DNA from: Prevotella ihumii
GTDB lineage: Bacteria > Bacteroidota > Bacteroidia > Bacteroidales > Bacteroidaceae
Reading direction: 5' to 3'
Assembly (NCBI RefSeq): GCF_900155655.1
Contig: NZ_LT706987.1
Coordinates: forward strand, 290,597-354,596
DNA: 64,000 nt
Part shown: in pieces, positions 45,437 through 54,114 of the stretch
Layout of the letters: the number at the start of each line of letters is the position of its first letter
How positions within the stretch are numbered: the stretch's first letter is position 1
Position numbers and translations under genes: made by a program
Notes under the pieces: generated by a model
Database searches by the model: none
What the model was told of the DNA's origin: nothing
Seen by the model: only the letters and a program-made list of their open reading frames with translations

Positions 45437-46201
45437 CTAAAAATTTAGGCTACACCCTATTCCTATTGCCGAACTCTTGAACGGATTGCGTTCTGTGGCA
45501 AAGGAATTGTCGCTGATTACTGTAGGTTGGATATGCAAAGATAGGTCGTCAGAGATGTCAAAATCGGACAAAGAAGCGTCAACATACGCATCAATAACCG
45601 ATAGCGCATAAACTGCCACAGTGGCAAAGATGCTTAAATCGCGCCAACGGCGGAATTTATCCTTGCGTTTCTTAAATACATTCTTGTAATAGTCTTTGTT
45701 TGCTTCGGTGATGGTATTGCCCAAATGAAGAAACTCGTTGTAACTTTGTGTATTTGGGTCATCATCGGCTATGTCGATATAGGCTTGCGAATAATCCTTA
45801 TACTTCTGATTATTCCACGTCATAGCATAGATGCAGCCTGCTATACCACCATAAAAGATGGGCAGTTTCCAATACTTTCTGTTGTACACCTGGCCAGCTC
45901 CTGGGAGGGCAATGGCCAACCATACGGCTTTTTTAGGTTTAGGTTTCCATTTGCTCCAATCCTTTTTAGCCTTCTTTTCGTCCATCTTTGCAAGGTCGGA
46001 CAATTGAGTATCATAAGTGTCCACGTGCATAGTTGGTTCGTTTTTCATCAAGTTGACAGCCTTAACAGTTGTGCTATCTTCTGGATAAAGTACAGTAAGG
46101 GTATCTGTAGCTATGGTTTGTGCCACTGCTGAAACCGAGCTAATAGCCACTGCTGCGAGTGCTATCAATTGTCGGCGAATGATATTTTTTGAGCTATACA
46201 C
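45437..46201 (-). CDS. DUF5683-type membrane-associated protein
   Basis: 254 residues. It has a signal peptide (cleaved near SAVAQT), then a conserved block KPKKAVWLAIALPGAGQVYNRKYWKLPIFYGG, then hydrophobic segments (CIYAMTWNN; LSIFATVAVYALSVIDAYVDASL), and a short beta-type C-terminus ending IGCSLNF. These features match the DUF5683 proteins that follow parB in Bacteroidetes genomes; the function is not known. It is 29 bp after parB and probably in the same transcript. Confidence 0.82.
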   Translation of the reverse strand: MYSSKNIIRRQLIALAAVAISSVSAVAQTIATDTLTVLYPEDSTTVKAVNLMKNEPTMHVDTYDTQLSDLAKMDEKKAKKDWSKWKPKPKKAVWLAIALPGAGQVYNRKYWKLPIFYGGIAGCIYAMTWNNQKYKDYSQAYIDIADDDPNTQSYNEFLHLGNTITEANKDYYKNVFKKRKDKFRRWRDLSIFATVAVYALSVIDAYVDASLSDFDISDDLSLHIQPTVISDNSFATERNPFKSSAIGIGCSLNF

Positions 46202-46230
46202 GTATCGAACAGTATTAAAAAAACTATGCT

Positions 46231-47136
46231 TTATTTCATTTTGTCCATTACTTCCATAATGTGCAAGAGCTCTTCTTCAGATGCAAAAGGTATGCTTATT
46301 TTGCCTTTACCATTTGCGTTACAACTCATTTGAACCTTGGTATCGAAGAAGTCGGATAGACGTTTCTTGAGTATATTAAACTCTTCGGGAAGTTTAGACT
46401 TTGCTGCAATCTTCTTCTTAGCCGATGTTATGTCCTCACCATTTTTAAGTTGTTGACAAAGTTCCTCCACCTTTCGCACGCTGTATCCATTCTTTTGAAT
46501 TTCCTTAAACAACTTCAACTGCAACGAAGGGTCGTCCAAAGAAAGCAATGCACGAGCGTGTCCCATATCTATTTCTTTCTTTTGCAATGCCATTTGTACC
46601 TGTGCAGGAAGTTTGAGCAGGCGCAAATAGTTGGCTACGGCTGCACGACTCTTGCTCACACGTTCAGCCACACGCTCTTGGGTCATACCGCTCTTCTCCA
46701 CTAAGTGTTCGTATGCCAAAGCTATTTCAATAGCGTTGAGGTCTTCACGTTGAATATTCTCCACCAAAGCCAGCTCCATAACGTTTTCATCCTTTATCAT
46801 TCGGATGTACGCAGGTATGGCTGTGAGGCCCGCAAGTTGAGATGCGCGCCATCGGCGTTCACCTGCCACAATCTGATACTTATGGTCTGCAATCTGACGG
46901 AGCGTAATAGGCTGAACGATACCCAACTGCTTGATGCTGTTAGCCAACTCTTCCAAGCCTACTTGCTCGAAGTCTCGGCGTGGCTGGTTGGGGTTTGGTT
47001 CTATTTGGTCTAATGGTATTTCGTTGATGGTTGAACTTCCGTGCGTGCTAACGCTTTCTGTTGAAATCAACGCATCAAGTCCACGTCCTAATGCACTTGT
47101 CTTATTGCCTAAATTGTATTTCTTGTGTGTAGCCAT
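46231..47136 (-). CDS. parB: Chromosome-partitioning protein ParB
   Basis: 301 residues. It is a CTP-dependent DNA clamp that loads at parS and works with ParA in chromosome segregation. Landmarks are the N-terminal ParA-contact peptide ALGRGLDALIS, NPNQPRRDFE, the CTP motifs AGERRWRASQLAG and ENIQREDLN, and a helix-turn-helix (MTQERVAERVSKSRAAVANYLRLL). The C-terminal dimerisation part follows a linker. It is 47 bp after parA. No classical parS was found in the window. Confidence 0.95.
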   Translation of the reverse strand: MATHKKYNLGNKTSALGRGLDALISTESVSTHGSSTINEIPLDQIEPNPNQPRRDFEQVGLEELANSIKQLGIVQPITLRQIADHKYQIVAGERRWRASQLAGLTAIPAYIRMIKDENVMELALVENIQREDLNAIEIALAYEHLVEKSGMTQERVAERVSKSRAAVANYLRLLKLPAQVQMALQKKEIDMGHARALLSLDDPSLQLKLFKEIQKNGYSVRKVEELCQQLKNGEDITSAKKKIAAKSKLPEEFNILKKRLSDFFDTKVQMSCNANGKGKISIPFASEEELLHIMEVMDKMK

Positions 47137-47183
47137 TCGTTGAATTTAATGTTTATTAAAGATGATACTTTCAGTCCTTTTCC

Positions 47184-47954
47184 TTAGTTCTTTTTATTCT
47201 TTTCGATTATCTCTTTAGCCAACGCTAAGTGATTTTTTGCGCCTGTAGAATCGGCATCATAGAGAATAACAGGCAAACCGTGGCTCGGACTTTCTGACAG
47301 TTTCACATTACGTTGGATAACGGTCTTGAACACCAACTCTTGGAAATGGCGTTTTACCTCGTCATATATCTGGCGTGCCAAACGGAGTCGGCTGTCGTAC
47401 ATTGTGAGCAAAAAGCCTTCAATCTCCAACTTTGGATTGAGCTTACTCTTAATAATCTTGATAGTATTGAGCAATTTACTAATTCCTTCCAATGCAAAAT
47501 ACTCGCATTGTACAGGGATAATTACAGAGTCGGCAGCTGTAAGTGCATTCACTGTAATCAAGCCTAATGAAGGGCTACAGTCGATGAGAATAAAGTCGTA
47601 ATCATTGCGAACGGGTGCCAAAATAGCTTCTAACACATTCTCACGCTGGGCAATTTGGAGCATCTCTATTTCAGCTCCGACAAGGTCGATATGGCTCGGA
47701 ACGATGTCCAACCCCTCTATATCAGTAGTGTAAATTGCTTCCCTTATGTCAGCTTTGTTAATGATACATTCGTATAATGAGCAGTCTACCTCGTTCAATT
47801 CCACACCCAACCCACTCGAAGCATTAGCCTGAGGGTCGGCATCGATTACAAGTACGCTCTTTTCAAGTGTAGCCAATGAAGCAGCAAGGTTGATTGTGGA
47901 GGTTGTTTTGCCCACACCACCTTTCTGATTTGCCATTGCAATTATTTTTCCCAT
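47184..47954 (-). CDS. parA: Chromosome-partitioning ATPase ParA/Soj
   Basis: 256 residues. A deviant Walker A ATPase with the motif NQKGGVGKTTSTINLA (8-23), Walker A' VIDADPQANASSGLG and ILIDCSPSLG. It forms nucleoid-bound dimers that position ParB-parS complexes. It is the first gene of parA-parB-DUF5683 and is divergent from surE, with separate TAnnTTTG promoters 43 bp apart in the 108-bp gap. Confidence 0.96.
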   Translation of the reverse strand: MGKIIAMANQKGGVGKTTSTINLAASLATLEKSVLVIDADPQANASSGLGVELNEVDCSLYECIINKADIREAIYTTDIEGLDIVPSHIDLVGAEIEMLQIAQRENVLEAILAPVRNDYDFILIDCSPSLGLITVNALTAADSVIIPVQCEYFALEGISKLLNTIKIIKSKLNPKLEIEGFLLTMYDSRLRLARQIYDEVKRHFQELVFKTVIQRNVKLSESPSHGLPVILYDADSTGAKNHLALAKEIIEKNKKN

Positions 47955-47983
47955 TTCCGTTTTATCCTAAGATGTTTTGCCTA

Positions 47984-47991
47984 CAAAGATA
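47984..47991 (-). promoter_or_regulatory. Promoter (-7 element) of parAB
   Basis: On the minus strand TATCTTTG fits TAnnTTTG, 30 bp before the parA start. Confidence 0.6.
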
Positions 47992-48033
47992 CATATTTAT
48001 TGTGAGATTGCGCCAAGTATGAACCTTTTTTAG

Positions 48034-48041
48034 TATTTTTG
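48034..48041 (+). promoter_or_regulatory. Promoter (-7 element) of surE
   Basis: TATTTTTG fits TAnnTTTG. It excludes the in-frame ATG at 48039 as the start and supports 48063. Confidence 0.65.
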
Positions 48042-48062
48042 CAATCAAAAGAAAACGGAAAT

Positions 48063-48833
48063 ATGAATTCAAACAAACCATTAATTCTCATCTCAAATGA
48101 TGATGGATACGATGCAGTCGGCATAAAAACCCTTGTAAGTTTCTTAACCGACTTTGCTGAAGTCTTTGTATGTGCGCCCGATTCGGCTCGTTCGGGCTTC
48201 TCTTGCGCCTTTACAGCAAGCAATTATCTGCGATTAAAACAACAAAATAATATTCCTAACTGCACAGTATGGTCGTGTAGCGGTACACCTGTCGACTGCG
48301 TAAAGATAGCAATGGACCAATTGCTTGACGGACGTCGCCCCGACTTAATATTAGGTGGTATCAATCACGGCGACAACTCTTCGGTGAACAATCATTACAG
48401 CGGAACAATGGGCATAGCAAAGGAAGGATGCTTGAAGTATATCCCTTCGATAGCTTTCTCATCGTGCGATTATAACCCAAATGCTAATCTCGACCACCTA
48501 AAATCGTATGTGGTAAAAATAGTAAAACGGGTTTTAAACGAAGGATTACCTAAAGGAATATGTCTTAATGTCAACTTCCCTGCGCTGCAAGAATTTAAGG
48601 GTTTAAAGGTGTGTCGAATGGGGTGTGGCTCGTGGATAAATGAAGTTCTTCGCTGCGAACATCCAAGGGGTTTCGATTATTACTGGATGTTAGGCGAATA
48701 TAGGAACGACGAACCCTCTGCAACCGATAATGACCAGTGGGCTTTGGCGAATGGATACATTTCTGTAACACCTACACGCATCGATGTAACCGATTATGAA
48801 TGGGTAGAGAAAATGAAGAGTTGGGAGGCATAA
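48063..48833 (+). CDS. surE: 5'/3'-nucleotidase SurE
   Basis: 256 residues from MNSNKPLILISNDDGYDA. A metal-dependent nucleoside monophosphatase and survival protein. The metal site motif SNDDG is at the N-terminus, followed by VCAPDSARSGFSC, SGTPVDCVKIA, LILGGINHGDN and YSGTMGIAKEG. It heads the plus-strand arm divergent from parAB. lpxB follows 442 bp later, after a family-1 repeat. Confidence 0.94.
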   Translation: MNSNKPLILISNDDGYDAVGIKTLVSFLTDFAEVFVCAPDSARSGFSCAFTASNYLRLKQQNNIPNCTVWSCSGTPVDCVKIAMDQLLDGRRPDLILGGINHGDNSSVNNHYSGTMGIAKEGCLKYIPSIAFSSCDYNPNANLDHLKSYVVKIVKRVLNEGLPKGICLNVNFPALQEFKGLKVCRMGCGSWINEVLRCEHPRGFDYYWMLGEYRNDEPSATDNDQWALANGYISVTPTRIDVTDYEWVEKMKSWEA

Positions 48834-48917
48834 TCTTTCAATTCTGAAATGCTTTAGATAGGTAGCAAATAGCAGTTGAACACAATGGTTGAGCAATAGG
48901 GAGGAAATTGTGAGGGG

Positions 48918-49148
48918 GAGAAAAATAGAACAATTCTGTTTTATAGATGAAACTCCGATATGCAATTTGTAACCTATTGTAAATCAAAGGATTAGTGATG
49001 TGTCCTGAAACATATATGTTTCACCACCCAAAACATATATGTTTTACCCTGTCAAAGTTGAACTTTGGGAACGTCAAACATATATGTTTGGGATTGTGAA
49101 AGTTGATGTTTGGGGAAAGGAAAGATGGACGAGGAAGAATAGAACAAT
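48918..49148 (+). repeat. Phased palindrome module, copy E, with both flanking repeats (family 1)
   Basis: GAGAAAAATAGAACAAT (48918-48934) and GGAAGAATAGAACAAT (49133-49148) lie about 215 bp apart. AAACATATATGTTT is at 49008, 49031 and 49076 and CAAAGTTGAACTTTG at 49053; steps are 23, 22 and 23 bp. The interior motif GTAACCTATTGT is near 48970. It lies between surE and lpxB, both on the plus strand. Confidence 0.92.
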
Positions 49149-49275
49149 AATAGCCAAACGGCAAAAGGTAGTTTTCTCCTTGCTGTATATAATGTAGTGG
49201 ACGGCAAAGCGTAAGTGTAGTTTCTTATGAAATGAAGACTTGTGCACAAGAAATTGAACAATATCTGTATAAAAT

Positions 49276-50484
49276 ATGAAATATTACATCATTGTAGGAG
49301 AGGCTTCGGGCGATTTGCACGCATCTCGACTGATGGCTTCGTTAAAGAAATTTGATGCTAACGCTGACTTTCGCTTCTTTGGAGGCGACCTTATGAACAG
49401 CGTAGGTGGCACACGTGTGCGTCATTACAAGGAGTTGGCGTATATGGGCTTTATACCCGTGTTGCTCCATCTGCCTACCATCATCAAGAGTATGAAGATG
49501 TGCAAGGAGGATATTGTGGCGTGGAAACCTGATGTGGTAATACTTGTAGACTATCCTGGGTTCAATCTAAAGATAGCTAAGTTCTTGAAAAAGAACACCC
49601 AAATCCCTGTTTACTACTATATCTCGCCTAAGATTTGGGCGTGGAAGGAGTGGCGCATACGTGCCATAAAGCGTGATGTGGCTGAGATGTTTTCCATTCT
49701 GCCGTTCGAAATACCATTCTATGAGGGGAAACACAATTACAAAATACATTACGTGGGTAATCCTACGGCAGAGGAAATTGTGACTTTTAAAACGGAATAC
49801 ACCGAAACAAAGGAGGCGTTTTGCGCTCGGCACAACCTACCCAACAAACCTATCATTGCTGTATTGCCAGGGAGTAGGAAACAAGAGATAAAAGACAATC
49901 TGCCTGCGATGCTTGAGGCGGCTTCACACTTCGAGGATTATCAAATAATAGTTGCTGGTGCACCTGCCTTAGATAATGCTTATTATCGACAATATGCAAC
50001 TAATTGCGTTGCGAAGACAATAAAAAATGAAACGTATGAACTGCTTTCGCACTCTATAGCTGCACTTGTGACAAGCGGAACGGCAACCTTAGAGACGGCT
50101 TTGCTCAATGTTCCACAGGTGGTTTGTTACGAAACGCCACTGCCATCATTGATACGTTTTGCCTTCAAACATATTATTAAGGTGAAGTATATTTCACTTG
50201 TCAATCTTATTGCAGATAGAGAAATTGTGCAAGAGTTGTTTGCTGATCGTTTCAAGGTGTACAATATAGCAAACGAGTTGTATAAGATTTTACCCCATCA
50301 AGAAGGGCGTCAAGCAATGCTTCAGAACTATGAATTGGTGCGTGAACGATTGGGCGATAACATCGCTCCCGATAATGCAGCAAACCTAATGGTTTACCTC
50401 TTAGAGCGCAAGGCAGTTGCTTCAAAACCTATCGAACCAATGTCTGCTCTGCCCGAGGTGAATGAAACGGAAGAATATGAATAA
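49276..50484 (+). CDS. lpxB: Lipid-A-disaccharide synthase
   Basis: 402 residues, slightly longer than E. coli LpxB because of a C-terminal tail (VASKPIEPMSALPEVNETEEYE). It joins UDP-diacylglucosamine and lipid X at the inner membrane in lipid A synthesis. Landmarks are YYIIVGEASGDLHASRLM, FFGGDLMNSVGG, DVVILVDYPGFNLKIAKFLK, YYISPKIWAWKEWR, LPGSRKQEI and TSGTATLETALLNVPQV. It ends at a strong bidirectional terminator that uses family-2 repeat sequence. Confidence 0.95.
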   Translation: MKYYIIVGEASGDLHASRLMASLKKFDANADFRFFGGDLMNSVGGTRVRHYKELAYMGFIPVLLHLPTIIKSMKMCKEDIVAWKPDVVILVDYPGFNLKIAKFLKKNTQIPVYYYISPKIWAWKEWRIRAIKRDVAEMFSILPFEIPFYEGKHNYKIHYVGNPTAEEIVTFKTEYTETKEAFCARHNLPNKPIIAVLPGSRKQEIKDNLPAMLEAASHFEDYQIIVAGAPALDNAYYRQYATNCVAKTIKNETYELLSHSIAALVTSGTATLETALLNVPQVVCYETPLPSLIRFAFKHIIKVKYISLVNLIADREIVQELFADRFKVYNIANELYKILPHQEGRQAMLQNYELVRERLGDNIAPDNAANLMVYLLERKAVASKPIEPMSALPEVNETEEYE

Positions 50485-50538
50485 ACGAAAATCGGTCGTT
50501 AGTAGCTCAAAAGGCTCACTAACGACCGATTTTCGTTT
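50483..50538. terminator. Bidirectional terminator built from family-2 repeat sequence
   Basis: Perfect 21-bp arms 50483-50503 and 50518-50538 (AAACGAAAATCGGTCGTTAG and complement) enclose a 14-nt loop between convergent lpxB and the exporter gene. TTTCGTTTG follows on the plus strand. The core AATCGGTCGTTAG is the family-2 terminal motif. The left arm starts at the lpxB stop codon. Confidence 0.88.
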
Positions 50539-50553
50539 GTCAACGGCTTAGCT

Positions 50554-51486
50554 TTATTCCGCTATTACATCCTTATTCTTTGGCTTTTTGTTGGCAAGTG
50601 ATACACCAAGAAGAATGAGTACACTGCCGATACCTGCCTCTATTGTCATCTGTTCGCCAAGGAAAATGGCACTGATGATTACTGTACAAATAGGACTAAG
50701 ATAGTTGTAGTTGGCTGTCTTTACCGCTCCAAGTTTCTCTGTAACAAAGCTCCACGCACCAAAGCAGAAGAATGAAGCAATAAGACCTAAGAAGAGAAGA
50801 TTGAATGTTACAGGGAGGTCGGTTAAGAAATGACCCAATGGGAAAGTCCAAGGTTTATAGATGAAGAGTGGGAAGCTGGTTAACGCACCATAAAAGAACA
50901 TTTTACGTGTTAAGAATGCTGCACCGTACTTTTCGCCTAATGGACGTAATAACAAGCAATAAGCACCAAAACAACCTGTAGAAAGCAGTGCTAAAGCATC
51001 GCCCAATACACGATTGGTAACTGTGCTGCTTGTGCTATTGCCACCAAAGATAATGAATGCTACACCTGCCAATGCTATTAAAGTACCCAATGCCAAAGGT
51101 TTGGTAAGTTTTTCTTTGCAGAAAAGAATAGCAAAGAACATTGTGAAGATAGGCGAAGTACAAAGAATGAAGCTAATATCGTTTACACTTCCTACTTCTA
51201 CAGCAAAGTTTTCAGGGATAAAATATAACGAGCCACCCAAAATACCACAAGCTACCATAAGTAATTCGTCCTTCAAGTTGTTAGACCAAAGTTTCTTGAA
51301 CGAGAGTGTCCACATCGCCAAATAAGCGATTATATAGCGAGCAAGAAACACTTCTTCGGGACGCATACCGCCACCGATAACTACTTTCGTGTTTACAAGC
51401 GTTGCTCCCCAAATGCTTACTACCAAAATTGCAATAATGTGATAGAATACTGTTATATTCTTATTTCCTTGTAAAGTATTTGGCAT
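50554..51486 (-). CDS. DMT-superfamily transporter with EamA domains
   Basis: 310 residues with ten hydrophobic segments arranged as two EamA repeats. Landmarks are FLARYIIAYLAMW and LALGTLIALAGVAFIIFGG in the first half, and NYNYLSPICTVIISAIFLGEQMTIEAGIGSVLILLGV in the second. The family exports metabolites such as amino acids; the substrate cannot be assigned. It is monocistronic, with its own promoter. Confidence 0.9.
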   Translation of the reverse strand: MPNTLQGNKNITVFYHIIAILVVSIWGATLVNTKVVIGGGMRPEEVFLARYIIAYLAMWTLSFKKLWSNNLKDELLMVACGILGGSLYFIPENFAVEVGSVNDISFILCTSPIFTMFFAILFCKEKLTKPLALGTLIALAGVAFIIFGGNSTSSTVTNRVLGDALALLSTGCFGAYCLLLRPLGEKYGAAFLTRKMFFYGALTSFPLFIYKPWTFPLGHFLTDLPVTFNLLFLGLIASFFCFGAWSFVTEKLGAVKTANYNYLSPICTVIISAIFLGEQMTIEAGIGSVLILLGVSLANKKPKNKDVIAE

Positions 51487-51526
51487 AGTATTTTTAATTA
51501 GGTGTTATATTTGAATTTAAGCGCTG

Positions 51527-51534
51527 CAAAGATA
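51527..51534 (-). promoter_or_regulatory. Promoter (-7 element) of the EamA transporter
   Basis: On the minus strand TATCTTTG fits TAnnTTTG, 41 bp before the ATG. Confidence 0.55.
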
Positions 51535-51725
51535 CTTAAATAAAGTAACATAAACAAAATTATATCCTTACTTTTTCTATCTTTTTTTGTTGAAAATTCA
51601 TATTTCATTCACATTTAGCATAAATTTGTGCTAAGAGAGTATTAATTTTTGCTAAACATAGCTTTGCTTTTGCTGTTTATAACTCTCCATATAGAACTGT
51701 CTTTTTTCTTGTTTTTCCAATTTGT

Positions 51726-52595
51726 TTATTGGTTTCTTCGCATTGTTCCTGCATTGTTTAGCAAATCTTTAATCACTTCTCCGCCTGCAATAAGTCCTGC
51801 TGTGGCTGGCACCCACGCATTCGATGCTGGCGTAGAACGCTTGTTGTGTGCAATACCTGTGGGAACTTCTTCTAACGAAGGGTTAAGGTTTTGGTTGTCA
51901 GACCTATTTTTTATCTCCTCTTCGTTCCCCTTTATTGGCTCATTGCTTGTTTTTGTTATGTATTCGCTCGATGTTGTGCCTTCGTCTGTCGATACTATTT
52001 CCATACTTTCTAAGGGATCTTCGGGGCTGTAAACCACTTTGAGGTGTCGCACATTTGTCTTTCTTAGTTTCTTGCGCAGTACCTTTGCCAGGGGGTCGTT
52101 TATGGTTTTGTAGAGGTCGGTTACACAGAATAGGGTGGCATCGAGCTTGAATGCTGCCCCCATACTGCTGATAAGAGGCACATTGAGGTTGTAGCAGCGA
52201 GTTATGATGTCTATTTTTGCCACCACGGTGTCGATGCAATCTACTACATAATCATAGTTTGCGAAGTCGAAAAGGTCGGCATTTGCAGGGAGATAAAAGG
52301 TTTGAAACTTCTTCACCTTGCAGTTGGGATTGATGTCAAGGATACGTTGTTCAGCCACATCCACCTTTGCTTTGCCCAATGAAGTGTGTGTTGCAATGAT
52401 TTGACGATTAAGGTTGGAAAGACAAACATAGTCGTCGTCCACAATGTCGATGTGTCCTACGCCGCTACGTGCTAAAACTTCTACCACGTAACCACCTACA
52501 CCACCCACACCAAAGACCAACACGTGGCTATTCTTTAATGTCTCTATGGCAGCCGAACCTACTAATAATTCGGTTCTTGAAAATTGATTTTCCAT
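51726..52595 (-). CDS. ThiF/E1-like protein, probable tRNA t6A dehydratase (TcdA/CsdL)
   Basis: 289 residues. TcdA cyclises t6A37 of tRNAs to ct6A using ATP. Landmarks are the adenylation motif VFGVGGVGGYVVEVLARSG, DDDYVCLSNLNRQIIAT, KVDVAEQRILDINP and VVDCIDTVVAKIDI. An insertion of about 40 residues rich in Ser, Asn, Glu and Thr (about 200-245: EYITKTSNEPIKGNEEEIKN) precedes the conserved C-terminal helix WVPATAGLIAGGEVIKDLL. It lies downstream of the ThiD-AraC gene, but thiS/thiG are absent, so TcdA is favoured over ThiF. Confidence 0.85.
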   Translation of the reverse strand: MENQFSRTELLVGSAAIETLKNSHVLVFGVGGVGGYVVEVLARSGVGHIDIVDDDYVCLSNLNRQIIATHTSLGKAKVDVAEQRILDINPNCKVKKFQTFYLPANADLFDFANYDYVVDCIDTVVAKIDIITRCYNLNVPLISSMGAAFKLDATLFCVTDLYKTINDPLAKVLRKKLRKTNVRHLKVVYSPEDPLESMEIVSTDEGTTSSEYITKTSNEPIKGNEEEIKNRSDNQNLNPSLEEVPTGIAHNKRSTPASNAWVPATAGLIAGGEVIKDLLNNAGTMRRNQ

Positions 52596-52684
52596 TCTTT
52601 TTTCGTTTATGTTGAGCTGTTTGTAGATTGTGCGAATACAGCAGTTGTTTGTATATTTTAAAGTCTATCCTTCAACCTCTCTCC

Positions 52685-52814
52685 TTTAAAAGGAAGGCTT
52701 TCTTAATTTAAAAAGATGGTCTTTTGATTTAAAAAGATGGTCTTTTGATTTGAAAACGATGGTTTCTTGATTTTTAAAAGAGAGCTTCTTAATTTTTAAG
52801 AGATAGTTTTCTTA
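52685..52814. repeat. 21-22 bp tandem repeat, six units
   Basis: Units begin at 52685, 52707, 52728, 52749, 52771 and 52793. Units 2 and 3 (TTTAAAAAGATGGTCTTTTG+A) are identical and the others are diverged versions. Each unit contains a near-palindrome AAAAGATGGTCTTTT. They fill the spacer between the ThiD-AraC gene and the TcdA gene. Confidence 0.88.
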
Positions 52815-52868
52815 TGCTTTCCTCATTGAGCTTTCATCTTGTTTAAAGTGATGTTGCTCTTCTTTATC

Positions 52869-54017
52869 CTATGTGTGCGACTTGCGATAGGTGGTTGGTG
52901 AGCAATGTTTCATCTTTTTAAAGAACTTATTGAATTGAACTTGTGAAGAGAAACCAAAGGCAAAAGCTATCTCTTGGATATTCTTTGTCGTTCCTACAAG
53001 ATGTGTTTCCACCTCTTTTATTATATAGTCGTCTATCAGTTGTTTGGGTGTTCTACCTGCCACACGTCGTGTTACCTGCGCAAGGTATCGTGGAGTAACG
53101 TTCAGACAATTGGCATAGAAACTCACTTCAGCCGTACTTCTATGATGCGTAGCTATCTCGTTCATCAGCATATTGTAGAGCTCTAACATACGTGAGGATA
53201 TGTTTTGATAGTCGAACCCATTACTATGGTCGAGCAATTGAGCATTCGTTCCGAGCTTAGAGTCCGCAGAACGAAGGATTAATTGGCTCATATACTCTTG
53301 TGCAAGTTTGATAGCTGAAGCAATATTTTCCCCATTGCAGAGGTACACAGCAACGGCAGAAGAGAACGCTCCACCTGAACCGTGGGTAATTCTGTCAATA
53401 AACCCTGGGCGTGTAAAGAAGTGGGTTTCTTTTGCGGAAGACTCAACCAAAACATCTGTTAGTGACGCCTTTGCAATTGCACCACCTTGTAGGACAATGG
53501 CTTTACTTCCATATTTTAAAAGTCGGTGTGCTATCTCTTCCAACTCTTCATTGCTTCGTATATCTTTGCTCTTTAGAATATAAGCAGCACTATCTTGCTT
53601 GATTACGACCACCGAACTTAACGGAAAAAGCAATTCTATTACAGCTTTTACCACTTCCAAAGGCATCAACATCTTCCCTTTACTACTGATAACAACAACA
53701 TCAAGCACAACGAATTGGGGTTGAAACTCCTTCAATAATCGGTCTACCGCTATAACTTGTTCTACTGTACGCAACATTCCCACCTTAACAGCTGTAGGGC
53801 GTAAAACATTCATTGCTGAATGAATTTGCGCCTCAAGCACGTTTGCAGGGATGTCGTAGAGCTGTTGAATGCCCTCCGTATCCTGTGCTGTTACAGACGT
53901 AATGGCTGTTGCAGCGTATGCACCAAGCGATGTTATGGTCTTTATATCAGCCTGAATACCAGAGCCTCCTGTGCTATCCGAACCCGTTATAGATAATATG
54001 GTAGTTTTCTTTTCCAT
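52869..54017 (-). CDS. ThiD-like kinase domain fused to an AraC-type DNA-binding domain
   Basis: 382 residues. Residues 1-270 have the ribokinase/ThiD fold: ITGSDSTGGSGIQADIKTI (10-28), SVTAQDTEGIQQL, VKVGML and LQGGA. Residues about 285-382 are a complete AraC/XylS domain with two helix-turn-helix units: VTPRYLAQVTRRVAGRTPKQ then IQEIAFAFGFSSQVQFNKFFKK. ThiD normally phosphorylates HMP and HMP-P in thiamine synthesis, and relatives phosphorylate pyridoxal. Here the catalytic motif expected as GTGC (ThiD) or GxGD (other kinases) reads GSGG (213-216), and the TPNxxE-type segment is replaced by VVIKQDSAAYIL. It could be a vitamin-binding regulator with weak or no kinase activity (inference). 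It is not next to other thi or pdx genes. Confidence 0.88.
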   Translation of the reverse strand: MEKKTTILSITGSDSTGGSGIQADIKTITSLGAYAATAITSVTAQDTEGIQQLYDIPANVLEAQIHSAMNVLRPTAVKVGMLRTVEQVIAVDRLLKEFQPQFVVLDVVVISSKGKMLMPLEVVKAVIELLFPLSSVVVIKQDSAAYILKSKDIRSNEELEEIAHRLLKYGSKAIVLQGGAIAKASLTDVLVESSAKETHFFTRPGFIDRITHGSGGAFSSAVAVYLCNGENIASAIKLAQEYMSQLILRSADSKLGTNAQLLDHSNGFDYQNISSRMLELYNMLMNEIATHHRSTAEVSFYANCLNVTPRYLAQVTRRVAGRTPKQLIDDYIIKEVETHLVGTTKNIQEIAFAFGFSSQVQFNKFFKKMKHCSPTTYRKSHT

Positions 54018-54060
54018 TGTGTTGTGTGAAGGAAAGATGGAAGAACGATAGATAAGAGAA

Positions 54061-54114
54061 GGTCGGATAAGTAGGAAGAGTCTGACTTTCTCGACTTGTC
54101 CGACTTACCCGACC
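54061..54114. terminator. Hairpin of GTCGGA-type sequence between the ThiD-AraC gene and ettA
   Basis: GGTCGGATAAGT (54061-54072) pairs with ACTTACCCGACC (54103-54114) with one mismatch, and the complementarity continues inward less perfectly. It lies downstream of neither 3' end in the usual position (it is upstream of the fusion gene, about 45 bp from its start), so it may act on the 5' side of that gene. Confidence 0.4.

Noticed and set aside
48039..48062. Upstream ATG for surE
   Set aside because: It overlaps the promoter element at 48034-48041.
46231..48062. parS site near parAB
   Set aside because: I looked for TGTTCCACGTGGAACA-like and TGTTTCACGTGAAACA-like sequences and found no convincing match.
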